Part shown: positions 55,928-64,000 of the stretch, in pieces
Layout: the number at the start of each line of letters is the position of its first letter
Numbering within the stretch: position 1 is the first letter of the stretch
Assembly (NCBI GenBank): GCA_905221615.1
Contig: CAJNDT010006011.1
Location: forward strand, 62,001-126,000
Direction of reading: 5' to 3'
DNA: 64,000 bases
DNA from: Symbiodinium sp. CCMP2592
Taxonomy: Eukaryota; Sar; Dinophyceae; Suessiales; Symbiodiniaceae
Notes under the pieces: generated by a model
What the model was told of the DNA's origin: nothing
What the model saw: only the letters and a program-made list of their open reading frames with translations
Databases searched by the model: none
Translations under genes and position numbers: made by a program

Positions 55928-58230
55928 GCCGGGGGCCGGCCGTGCTTCTGAGGGTGCAGGGGGCATGGCCGGAGTTTTTCACGGCACTCATTCGATTTTC
56001 CACGAGCCGGAGACCAGACATGGCGACCTTTTCCCACTTCCTGTGGCTGGTGATCTCCGGGGTTTTGCTGGGAGTTTGAGTTCGTTGAGTTCTCGGAGGG
56101 CGCGCCAGCGTGTCCTCAAACGCCGGCTTTTCGAAGACCGGCAACGCGGGACGCTTTGGGCTTTAAACCACCTGGCCGGTTTTGATGACGAACGGCTATG
56201 GCCGAGTTCTCCAAGGAATCAGGCTCAATCGTCCGTTATTCGCAGGGTGAGGGATGTGCATGTACAGAGGCCGCCCCCACCACAGAAGTTGAGTCCGCAG
56301 GCAGCGCTTCGGCAGCTGCTGCTTAAGAAGGCGGGGTCCGCATACTCTGAGGTCCTGCCAGGGCAAGTCGCGACGTATGTCAGGGAGAGAGTGTCGCTTC
56401 CCCGTGATCAAGAGGAGCCCGTGCCCTTAGAGACCCTGCTGCCTCACACTGAGAAGGAACAGTTGCGGGACTTTAAGACCCACATGATGCTCAGTGATGA
56501 GGAGATCGCCGGGGTCCTGGAGAAGGGTTTGGTTGGTGATAGGTATATGGACCCTCGCCTGGAGGGGGGAGGGCGAATCTATCACGAGTTTGTGGCCGAC
56601 TTGATTGAGAGCAAGTTGGTCGGCTTCACCACCACTCCACGGGTACAGGTAGGCGCTTTTGTGGTCACGAAGAAGGGTCAGAAACAGAGGTTGATAATTG
56701 ACGCTAGACGCACGAATAAGCTGTTTCGGAGTCCTCCTTCAACGGTGCTGGGTTCGATGGACAGTTGGACTCGTCTAGGATGTGCCCCGGATGCCCAGCT
56801 GTTCATCGCTCAGGAGGATGTCAAGGATTACTTCTACCGACTCAAGATCACAAAGGAGCTGGGCGAGTACTTTGCTCTTCCTAAAATAGACCCGACTCAG
56901 CTGAAGGAGATCCTCGGCTACATTCCCTCGGAGCTACAAGGGCTGATCGACACGTCCCAGGCCCCGATTTACCCGCACATGATCGTTCTTCCGATGGGGT
57001 TCTCTTGGGCATTCCATCTTGCACATGTTGCGCATGTGGAACTCACTCGGCGTACCCTACCGAGCGCTCGGATCGTGCAGGACAAGAGGCCTGCGCCAGT
57101 GATGGGCAAGTCCTCGGAGTACTGTCGGCAGGCCGCCCTGGTTTATGCCGACAATGGAAATCATCTAGGAGTGGACCGGGAGAGTGTACGGCGTGATCAG
57201 GGGCAGATGATGGATGCGCTTCATTCGCACGGCCTGGCTACACATGATTTGGTGGAGAGCTCAACACTGTGCGAGAGTTTGGGAGTCAGGATCGATGGTC
57301 TCGGGGGTGTGGTGCAGACAACCCCGCTCCGAGATCATCGATTAGATCAGGCTTTGTTAGGGTGCAGCATGTCACTGCGCTTCTCGGGCGAAGAGCTTCA
57401 GGTCCTGATCGGGCATCTTACCATGAGAGCTCTTCTTCACCGAGGCCTGCTGAGTGTGCTCCGGCATGTCTATGTGTTCATTGAGCAAAACTACTCACGG
57501 AGAACTAAGCTGTGGCCGTCAGTGAAGCGAGAGCTCGAAATGTTCAGGTGCCTCATGGTGTTGGGATACAGTGACATGCGAGCTCAGTGGCATCCCGAGG
57601 TGTATTGTACGGATGCTTGCTTGACGGGCTATGCCGTGATGAAAAGGGTTTTGCCGCAAAACCTCGTGAGGCAGTTGGGCTCCCAGGATGAACGGTGGAG
57701 GTTTTATCGTGGGTCTGGGCCTCGTCTTGCACCTCGAGTCGCCGCTTTAGCAGAAGCTGATGTTTTCAGTGACATTTTGACTGTGAAGCCGGAGGTTGAG
57801 GGAGAAATCCTGGGAGACTGGGAAACCAATCCAGACTTCCCCGAGGTTCCGAGTGGAGTGCTTCGATCCGAAGACTGGGCGCGAGCCTGGAGCGCTCCTT
57901 TCGGCTACAAGGAGCCGGTGCACCTGTTGCAGGGGCCGGAGCATATTAGCAACTATCAAGCATGCGGGTCGTGATGCCAGAGTCCATGGTAAGCACCTGC
58001 TTGTGTTGAACGACAATATAGGGGTGGTGCTAGCGTTGCAGAAGGGTCGCTGTAGCAATTTTGGTCTACTGCGTATCCTCCGCCGCACGCTGGCTTATAG
58101 TCTGGCCTGTGGCATCCGGATACATGCAAGATGGGTCGCATCAGAGTTGAACGTGGCTGATGCCGATAGCCGGCGCTGGGAGCCGAGGCTCCACCGACGG
58201 GACCATGAGACCCCAGGCAAGAGGCCAGAA
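55908..58230 (+). pseudogene. DIRS reverse transcriptase / RNase H, one-base insertion
   Basis: The start is ATGAGCAGAACGCCC inside the gag end. RT motifs are VVTKKGQKQRLIIDAR (about 56663-56706), a QEDVKDYFYRLKI catalytic-Asp motif (about 56810), PMGFSWAFH (about 56992), and the catalytic loop YADNGN at 57144-57161. The usual second Asp of YxDD is Asn. RNase H begins CTDACLTG (about 57608). At 57931-57940 an extra G (aggggccgg) ends this frame at 57974, while the RNase H continuation (KHAGRDARVHGK..., VLNDN, ADADSRRW) lies in the next frame from about 57936 to 58190. That frame stays open to 59508 through the recombinase gene, so the true end is unclear. Confidence 0.85.
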
Positions 58231-59275
58231 GAGAAAGATCGAAATCTTCACGAGAGCGGAGGTACGGAAGGCCAACCGGAGGTGCCGCAGTCCGCATCCG
58301 CTCGATGTGGAGGAATCCTTCATTCGCAGCCGCAGCCGATCCAGGCTGCGGGACCCACCCAGTGGGAGGCTGCAGTTTCCGGCCCTGATAGCGCTGTCCG
58401 ACTACGCGGACGACCTGTTCTTGAATGGGGAAGGTTCCAGTTATGGCCAGAAGCTTCAGGCGGCGCTGGAGTTTTGGAGACCGGAGGCGGCTCGAGAGGG
58501 CAGCCTGAAGCTTCCCAGATTCAAAAGGGCGCTCAAGGGTTGGCGTCGTATGGCGCCCAGCCAAACCAGGCTCCCTATGATCGAATACGTGAAAAGTTCG
58601 GTCTCTGGAATCCTGCTTTGGAACGGCCAGAAGGAGATGGCAGTCTTCAACGAGGTGACCTATTCGACATACCTCCGGCCCGGAGAAGCTCTCAAGCTAA
58701 AAGCAGTGGACTACGTTCGTCGTGCTGGCGCCCCGACCGGGTACCCGCGCTCCATCCTGGTCTTGGCCCCATTCGAGAGGGGGGAGAGCAGCAAGACGGG
58801 GATTTTCGACGAGGTAGTCATCTTGGACGACACCAGGGTGCCGTGGCTGGAGCAGGTCTTGGACAGACATGTCAATCAGCGCATCCGCGCTCACGGCGAG
58901 GATGCAGATCTTTGGGGTTTCAATGCAAAGCAGTATCTTCAAGAGTGGCGCAAAGCAGTGGAGGCGCTGCAAGTCCACGACTTCGCCACGAGCCCCTACC
59001 AGAACCGTCATGGAGGGGCGAGTCGAGACCACCTTCTACGCCTGAGGAGTGTACAGAGCATTCAAAGGAGGGGGAGGTGGGCTACCGACTCTTCGGCCCG
59101 TATCTACGACAAGCCAGGCAGGCTGCAGCAGATGGTGACCCGCCACTCGAAATGGGCGGATTTTGGCGAACATGTTCGCAAGCACTTCCTGGACTTGTAC
59201 CTCAACAACACCTGCCAGCTTCCAGCAGCGCTTCGCAAGCAGGTTGCGAAGCTTTCACAGGCAGGACAATGCTGA
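58160..59275 (+). CDS. Tyrosine recombinase of the DIRS-like element
   Basis: 371 codons, intact. The catalytic pattern of tyrosine recombinases is visible: Arg173 in TYLRPGEAL, His284 in NRHGGASRD with Arg289 five residues later, GRW at about 306, and the nucleophile Tyr316 in ARIYDK. The RPGE and RHGGAS wording is typical of DIRS/Crypton-like recombinases. It would integrate the circular cDNA. It overlaps the end of RNase H at its start, and its stop overlaps the next ATG (aATGCTGA at 59269-59275), so translation of the following methyltransferase ORF may be coupled. Confidence 0.88.
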   Translation: MPIAGAGSRGSTDGTMRPQARGQKRKIEIFTRAEVRKANRRCRSPHPLDVEESFIRSRSRSRLRDPPSGRLQFPALIALSDYADDLFLNGEGSSYGQKLQAALEFWRPEAAREGSLKLPRFKRALKGWRRMAPSQTRLPMIEYVKSSVSGILLWNGQKEMAVFNEVTYSTYLRPGEALKLKAVDYVRRAGAPTGYPRSILVLAPFERGESSKTGIFDEVVILDDTRVPWLEQVLDRHVNQRIRAHGEDADLWGFNAKQYLQEWRKAVEALQVHDFATSPYQNRHGGASRDHLLRLRSVQSIQRRGRWATDSSARIYDKPGRLQQMVTRHSKWADFGEHVRKHFLDLYLNNTCQLPAALRKQVAKLSQAGQC

Positions 59276-59957
59276 GTCTGTTTGGGGGCACGTCTGAGGT
59301 AGCCAAGGCCTTCGCCAGAGGTGGAGGCGCTGCATTCGTTGTAGATTTGGCTCACTCTCCAAAGAACGATCTCTCTAGGCTGTCGGCATGGACCTCGATC
59401 TGCAAAGCCGTTTCCAACTTCGACGTGCTGGGTATTTATATATTCCTTGCAATACCTGGTCTAGAGCACGCAGAGCACCGAAGGGTTCAAACATGCCACA
59501 GCCTCTGAGAGGCGATCTGCCCGACACAGTGCTAGGACTTCCAGGGCTTCGCGAGCTAGATCGAGAAAAAGTCGTACGTGCCAACAACATGCTTTTTGGA
59601 GCATACAAGCTGATCCGCAAGTGTCTGCGGCTGGGCATTCCTGGATACATAGAGAACCCTGTCAGTTCCCGTATCTGGAAAACCCGTCAAATGCAACGCC
59701 TGCTCCAGGACACCCGCGTCCAGCTCGTGAAGACGGACATGTGCATGTACGGAACCCAATGGCGAAAGCCCACTGCCTTACTGCTCTGGCTTTGCAAAGA
59801 TGCGCATTTCTTGAGGTGTCATGGTTCAAGTGTCTGCGAGCGTACCTCAAGGCCGCATCTGCAGCTTACGGGCATGCAAGGCAACAAGTTCGTTACAGAG
59901 CTAGCGCAAATTTATACTCGTCCTTTTGCTGAAGAACTTGTTCGGCATCTGCGCTGA
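59269..59957 (+). pseudogene. DIRS methyltransferase-like ORF, two-base slip
   Basis: Starts ATGCTGAGT overlapping the recombinase stop. It reads SLFGGTSEVAKAF (motif I-like SAM loop), then the frame is lost at a TA slip (ttatatatt, 59434-59443). From there the other frame, open to 59957, gives IPCNTWSRAR (motif IV-like Pro-Cys) and YIENPVSSRIW (ENP, motif VI-like), then MCMYGTQWRKPT and a conserved end. A Pro-Cys and ENP pair points to a C5-methyltransferase-like fold, compact at about 225 residues. Known DIRS methyltransferases are usually assigned to the Dam/N6-adenine group, so the class needs a profile search. Confidence 0.75.
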
Positions 59958-60006
59958 CTATTTGTGGCCCACCCTCACCACCCTGAGCCATTTTGGACAT
60001 GGGGGT

Positions 60007-60166
60007 GGGAATCAGTGTGACCAGAGGTCATACTAACGAGCAGCGAGCTCAAATTTCCCCGGAGGTGATGTTCTCGCTGAGCAGCTCGTTGTCTACAGAT
60101 CGTCATGCTGAGTGCGTGCACAAAAGTATGCGTAGGAGATGCGTCTAGTCTGGAAGCCGGAAGCAT
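60007..60166 (+). repeat. Split direct repeat B1
   Basis: 160 bp from gggaatcagtgtgacc to ggaagccggaagcat; identical by eye to B2. Its last four bases (gcat) are the first four of A2. Confidence 0.9.
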
Positions 60167-60238
60167 GTATGCACTTGAGTGCGTGATTGCTGTAGGCTTC
60201 TGCATTCTGTATATGTTTTCTCAGCTCTTTCTGCTCTC
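60163..60238 (+). repeat. Split direct repeat A2
   Basis: 76 bp copy of A1 placed between B1 and B2. 14 bases (ccgcccacccgccc) separate it from B2. Confidence 0.9.
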
Positions 60239-60252
60239 CCGCCCACCCGCCC

Positions 60253-60412
60253 GGGAATCAGTGTGACCAGAGGTCATACTAACGAGCAGCGAGCTCAAAT
60301 TTCCCCGGAGGTGATGTTCTCGCTGAGCAGCTCGTTGTCTACAGATCGTCATGCTGAGTGCGTGCACAAAAGTATGCGTAGGAGATGCGTCTAGTCTGGA
60401 AGCCGGAAGCAT
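60253..60412 (+). repeat. Split direct repeat B2
   Basis: 160 bp copy of B1 that forms the right end of the element; the next base is outside it. It ends in ...aagcat, the same tetranucleotide gcat that opens A1. Confidence 0.9.
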
Positions 60413-61879
60413 CCTTATCCTTGTTGTGGCAACCGCCAACAGCTTGAGCTTTCAAGTCTGCCATGAACCTGTGGGTTAGTACCGCTGACGGTGCGTGGTT
60501 GCTTCGCTTCCCCCGTCAGTGAGGGCTGGCCGTAGGCACGGGTCAAAAACCGGGGTTGTCTTGCTCAGGCCGCACTAGTGAGATAGAAACAGCTGCTGAA
60601 CTTTCCTGGTATGCTTCAGTCTTCGCTTCGCTTCTACCATGCTAAAACAAAAAAGCAGCAAGAAGTCTGTGGGACAGTACCGCTTGCGGCGCGCGGTCGC
60701 CTCGCTTCGCCCGTGAGTGTGGGCTGTCCAGCATCACAGGCTGTAAAACAAAAAAACAAAAAAGCGCTTTTGGCCCTGCTTGGTGGTACCGCCGGCGGTG
60801 CGCGGTCGCCTTGCTTCCCCCGTCGGTGAGGGCCACCTTTTTCCAGCGGGGCGGGCTGCAGAAGGCATGGGCTGTGGGCATTCAGCATCGACGCACTTCG
60901 AACATGCGGCTTTTTTTTCGCCGAGTAGATCGGTCAGGGCTCAGTTTCCTGGGATCGTGCCTGATAGCTCCCTAGTCATGCTTTGTCATCGTGCAACGTT
61001 GTCAACTTGAGACTTGTGGCTCTGAAGGTTGGCCTTGCTGGCTTGCGGCATTCCAGTCAACCGAACACGTCTTTACTTTGGCCTGATTGAAAGCATTCGG
61101 TCTCTTTCCTTTTCCGCGGCAGTTTCATACTTGGCGACTTATGCATCGAACTCTAGCTTGCTTTGCTTCAGACTTCGCAACTGCTTCGTTCGACCACCAC
61201 GTAAAAGGAAGGAGTCCGTTGTCTGTGTGAGTGCATAGCCGAACCCTGAACAAATCCAGTTTGTGCCCTGCTGTAGAAAGCGGCTGTAGCTTCTGGTTGT
61301 GAACGGTATTTGTGTTTACTCAAACGTGTTTACAACAGAGCTATAACGCTTCATGTACATTTGAATGCTTGGTGATTTTACACTGCTAAAGCCGCTTTGC
61401 TCAGCAGTAGCTTCACACATGTTGTTGCAGCAGACATGTGGGAGCTTTACGTTTTTTCACCCACCCGTCCCTCCCTGTGAGGGCCTTTGCGTCCTGGGCT
61501 TCGCCTCAAGATGCATTTGTCGCCTGTAGGCTATCTCATGTTTGTGATATCATAGCTCTTTGCTGGCTTTTGTCGTTGTTGTGGACGTACTGGCGACTTA
61601 TGCATCGAACTCTAGCTTGCTTTGCTTCAGACTTCGCAACTGCTTCGTTCGACCACCACGTAAAAGGAAGGAGTCCGTTGTCTGTGTGAGTGCATAGCCG
61701 AACCCTGAACAAATCCAGTTTGTGCCCTGCTGTAGAAAGCGGCTGTAGCTTCTGGTTGTGAACAAAACGGCTCTGCATCAAATCACGTGGATCGGAGACC
61801 TCTGAACTTCCGTGAGCCGTCGGAACTTCCGGCTCGAGCTGAAGCATCTCGCTTTGTTTAGTTTCAAATATCCGCAGAA
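60413..61879. repeat. Repeat-rich spacer upstream of the last gene
   Basis: No supported gene. It contains three diverged ~52-bp GC-rich copies at 60478-60531, 60676-60729 and 60785-60835 (gtaccgc..cggtgcg..gtcgcctcgcttcccccgt..gtgagggc). They are interleaved with A-rich stretches such as aaaacaaaaaagc (60643-60656, 60747-60766). It also contains a 173-174-bp direct repeat (61132-61305 and 61591-61763) differing by one T. The second copy lies about 115 bp before the gene start and may carry leader or promoter sequence. Confidence 0.7.
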
Positions 61880-64000
61880 ATGCAGCAAGCCATGCTGCGG
61901 CTGATCGTTTTGATCTCGCCAGTGCTGGCAATGAAGACCAACACGCAGAGGACCGCCCCTTTCGATGTGCTCGAAGGCTCCAACCTCACAGGCGAAGATG
62001 CCAAGGTGCTGGAAGACATTGTGTTGAAGAATGCGCAGCATGACCTCAAGCAGGCAGCGGAGGTGCCGAGCCCCGAGACGAACGACACCGAGGGCCTTAG
62101 TGGGAACCGCACAGAGAACGCGAGCGCCACCAACAGCACCGGAGCGATGGACGGCCTCGCAGAGAACTTGGAGTTCTTTTTTCTGAAGGCACCGCCCCAT
62201 GCCCAACCCCAAGCCCTCGAGGCTCCAAGGGGCGGGGAACCCCATTAAAAGCTTCAGCTACATGAGACTTTAGGAGACACAGCCTCTTTAGACATCGTGC
62301 CTCTCGGTCCCCACCCAAGAAACACCCGGCAACTTGTCAAGGTGGCCCAGCTGGAGCCTTGGCAGCATTCAGTGGGGTCTTCAATGGGTCAGCAGGAACA
62401 CAACTCTCTGAGCTGAGCATGAACTCGATGAGGAGACGGTGGTCGAGCTCCAACAGCTGGAGATTCGAAGCTGCCACGAGAAGATCGGCAAGTTCGAACA
62501 TATCCTGGGGATGGAGACGGCCAAGTTGTCCTTGCTGGAGCTGCAGCAGAAGGAGCAGCAAAGGACCCAGCAGGCACAGACGATTTTTCAGAGAGTCGTG
62601 AAGAAGCATCATCACCAGCGGGAGAAGAAGACCTTCGTCACGCCTGTGAAGACCACGGAGGGAGAGGCCCATGTGGAGCCTTTGGAGCCCAGCAGCCTCC
62701 TAAGAGAGCGCCAAGAGAGGAGTGCCGGCAGGGCCGAGCAGGGCAAACACAGCAGCAAATGGGGCTTTATTGGAGACGCCGTGAACACCGTAAAGGACAC
62801 AGTGGAGTCAGGTACAGGCCTAGTCGGAGATGCTCTTGGCGATGCCTACGAGGCGGCGACCGACAAGATTTCTTTCGTGGCCGACACCGTCATCGACACT
62901 GTGGAGAAAGCCATCGACATCCTCTCGCGGGGCTTCTCGTCCTGGGGTGCCTCTTGCAAATGGGAGGAACCAGAGATCCATTTTGGCGCATCGGCGGGTT
63001 CCATAAAGTTTCCGGGAGCTCTTTGCCACATCACTCTGATGGGGCAGAGAATCAAGCTCTTTGACTCGCGTTGGAGCAAAGGCTTCTGGAGCGCGCCGTT
63101 TACGACGGCCATGCAGTCAGTGGTCAGAATGGGCAGTGAGCTCACGGAGTGCGTGCAAACAGGGATCAAGATAGTCATTTGCCTTGCCGAGAAGATCATC
63201 TACCATATGCCCTGGTCGTCCGTCGATGTGATGCAGCGATGGCTTGAGCGCCAATCCGGGGCGCTGAAGTCTGTGGTCACCATGGGCAGTGAGCTCACGA
63301 GCTGCGCACAAACAGGGCCCGGCATAGTCGCATGCCTTGCCGGCAAGATCGTCGACGTCTTACCCTTGGACTCCCTCATTGGCCGTTCCAATCCCCTGCA
63401 GTCAGTGGTCAAACTGGGCAGTGAGCTCACAACCTGCGCACAAACAGGGCCCGGCATAGTCGCATGCCTTGCCGGCAAGATCGTCGACGTCTTACCCTTG
63501 GACTCCCTCATTGGCCGTTCCAATCCCCTGCAGTCAGTGGTCAAACTGGGCAGCGAGCTCACGAGCTGCGCACAAACAGGGCCCGGCATAGTCGCATGCC
63601 TTGCCGGCAAGATCGTCGACGTCTTACCCTTGGACTCCCTCATTGGCCGTTCTAATCCCCTGCAGTCAGTGGTCAAACTGGGCAGTGAGCTCACGGAGTG
63701 CGTGCAAACAGGGCCCAAGATTGTCATTTGCCTTGCCGAGAAGATCATCTACCATATGCCCTGGTCGTCCGTCGATGTGCTGCAGGGATGGCTTGAGCAC
63801 CAATCCGGGGCGCTGAAGTCTGTGGTCACCATGGGCAGTGAGCTCACTACCTGCGCGGATGCAGATGCCCAGGGCCTTGTGTCGTGCCTGGGTAACAGGA
63901 TCATCCAGTACGTGCCGCCTTTGAGCCACTTGAACCACATGGGCGACATCCTCGCCGACTTTCTGGAGGGCTTTGCGAAGGTGGCGGCAACTGTGGCTGG
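61880..64000 (+). CDS. Secreted repeat protein, partial; at least one intron
   Basis: The first exon starts at ATG 61880. It has an N-terminal hydrophobic signal peptide (about residues 5-17, LRLIVLISPVLA) and five N-glycosylation sequons (NLT, NDT, NRT, NAS, NST). Its frame stops at 62246. A second open frame runs from 62412 to the window edge without a stop and has no ATG near its start, so an intron ending at an AG near 62411-62417 is inferred; its donor was not fixed. Exon 2 encodes a Glu/Gln-rich coiled coil (about 62420-62640), a basic patch, amphipathic D/T/V repeats (62760-62930), then cysteine-containing tandem units from 63120. The units start at 63120, 63273, 63405, 63537, 63669 and 63822 (spacings 153, 132, 132, 132, 153 bp), each with SELT-x-C and a later Cys. 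No known family recognised. The gene continues beyond 64000. Confidence 0.7.
63120..63974 (+). repeat. In-frame 132/153-bp tandem repeats
   Basis: Two unit types: a 51-codon type (ending MPWSSVDV..W.E.QSGALK) at the outer positions and a 44-codon type (ending DSLIGRSNPLQ) three times in the middle. The three middle units are almost identical at DNA level, including third codon positions, which indicates recent duplication or homogenisation. All periods are multiples of three. Confidence 0.85.

Larger units (their letters stand above)
54232..60412 (+). mobile_element. DIRS-order (PAT/Ngaro-like) retrotransposon, 6.2 kb
   Basis: The order is gag, RT/RNase H, tyrosine recombinase, methyltransferase-like ORF, all +. 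There is no integrase and there are no LTRs. Instead it has split direct repeats: A1 at 54232-54307, then after the genes B1 (60007-60166), A2 (60163-60238) and B2 (60253-60412). This A1-genes-B1-A2-B2 layout is the one known for PAT- and Ngaro-type members of DIRS, which integrate as circles through a tyrosine recombinase and leave no target duplication. B1 and B2 are identical by eye and A1/A2 differ at one base, so the copy is recent. One inserted base in RNase H and a two-base slip in the methyltransferase frame make it non-autonomous as sequenced. Confidence 0.9.

Noticed and set aside
55837-56144. Minus-strand frames opposite the Gag/RT junction
   Set aside because: They exist only because the region is GC-rich; the sense strand has clear overlapping Gag and RT ends.
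59984-59998. gagccattttgg as a spliced-leader relic after the DIRS methyltransferase
   Set aside because: Only about ten bases match, it sits downstream of an ORF rather than upstream, and nothing starts after it.
63200-63748. Minus-strand 182-codon repetitive frame at the right end
   Set aside because: Antisense of the tandem units. The + frame has a coherent upstream coiled coil and paired cysteines, so the sense frame is preferred.
1-64000. tRNA, rRNA, CRISPR arrays and bacterial-type operons
   Set aside because: None seen. No cloverleaf with conserved T-loop, no rRNA core, no regularly spaced palindromic repeats; gene style is eukaryotic.

Overview
The window looks like nuclear DNA of a dinoflagellate, most probably a Symbiodiniaceae (Symbiodinium-type) alga. 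The reasons are these. Every supported gene lies on the + strand. Interstitial CCCTAAA (TTTAGGG-type) tracts are present. Protein families typical of dinoflagellate mobile DNA dominate: Ty1/copia elements with K/G-rich Gag, a DIRS-like element with a Cys-cluster plus membrane-segment Gag, and cytosine-methyltransferase-like genes. Sequences resembling the dinoflagellate spliced leader also occur. Species is not determinable from the sequence alone.

Layout. 1-4.9 kb is a field of degenerate repeats containing a diverged 1.7-kb duplication, and it ends in a G-rich tract. 4918-20836 and 21025-36965 are two tandem, closely related, unusually long (about 15.9 kb) Ty1/copia LTR retrotransposons, separated by 188 bp of G-rich sequence. 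Each has about 249-bp LTRs, a tRNA primer-binding site and gag-pol (Gag, aspartic protease, HHCC/DDE integrase, a methyltransferase-like insert, RT, RNase H). Each also has a second giant reading frame of about 2,300 codons. That frame carries a Tpt1/KptA-like ADP-ribosyltransferase-fold region, an eight-cysteine zinc module, an endonuclease/exonuclease/phosphatase (EEP, APE-like) domain, a membrane segment, an H/C-CxxC motif and a coiled coil. This second ORF is the strongest candidate for an undescribed system. Both copies are broken by different small lesions, so the family's intact coding capacity is visible only by comparison.

37.6-50.1 kb holds three co-directional genes: a very large protein with transposase-like features, a single-exon C5 cytosine-methyltransferase homologue, and a two-exon zinc-motif protein with an intron that contains telomere-like repeats. 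They may be parts of one large mobile unit. 50.1-54.2 kb returns to the same degenerate repeats seen at the left end.

54232-60412 is a DIRS-order (PAT/Ngaro-like) element with split direct repeats A1...B1-A2-B2. It carries a membrane-anchored Cys-cluster Gag, RT/RNase H, a tyrosine recombinase and a C5-methyltransferase-like domain. Two small frameshifts have broken it. 60.4-61.9 kb is repeat-rich spacer. The window ends inside a probable host gene (61880 to beyond 64000) for a secreted, N-glycosylated, coiled-coil protein with 132/153-bp internal tandem repeats.

The common thread is retro- and transposon DNA in which methyltransferase-like modules have been taken up at least three separate times: between IN and RT of copia, at the end of the DIRS element, and as a free-standing gene. 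All functional statements are from motif reading by eye; no search was run.
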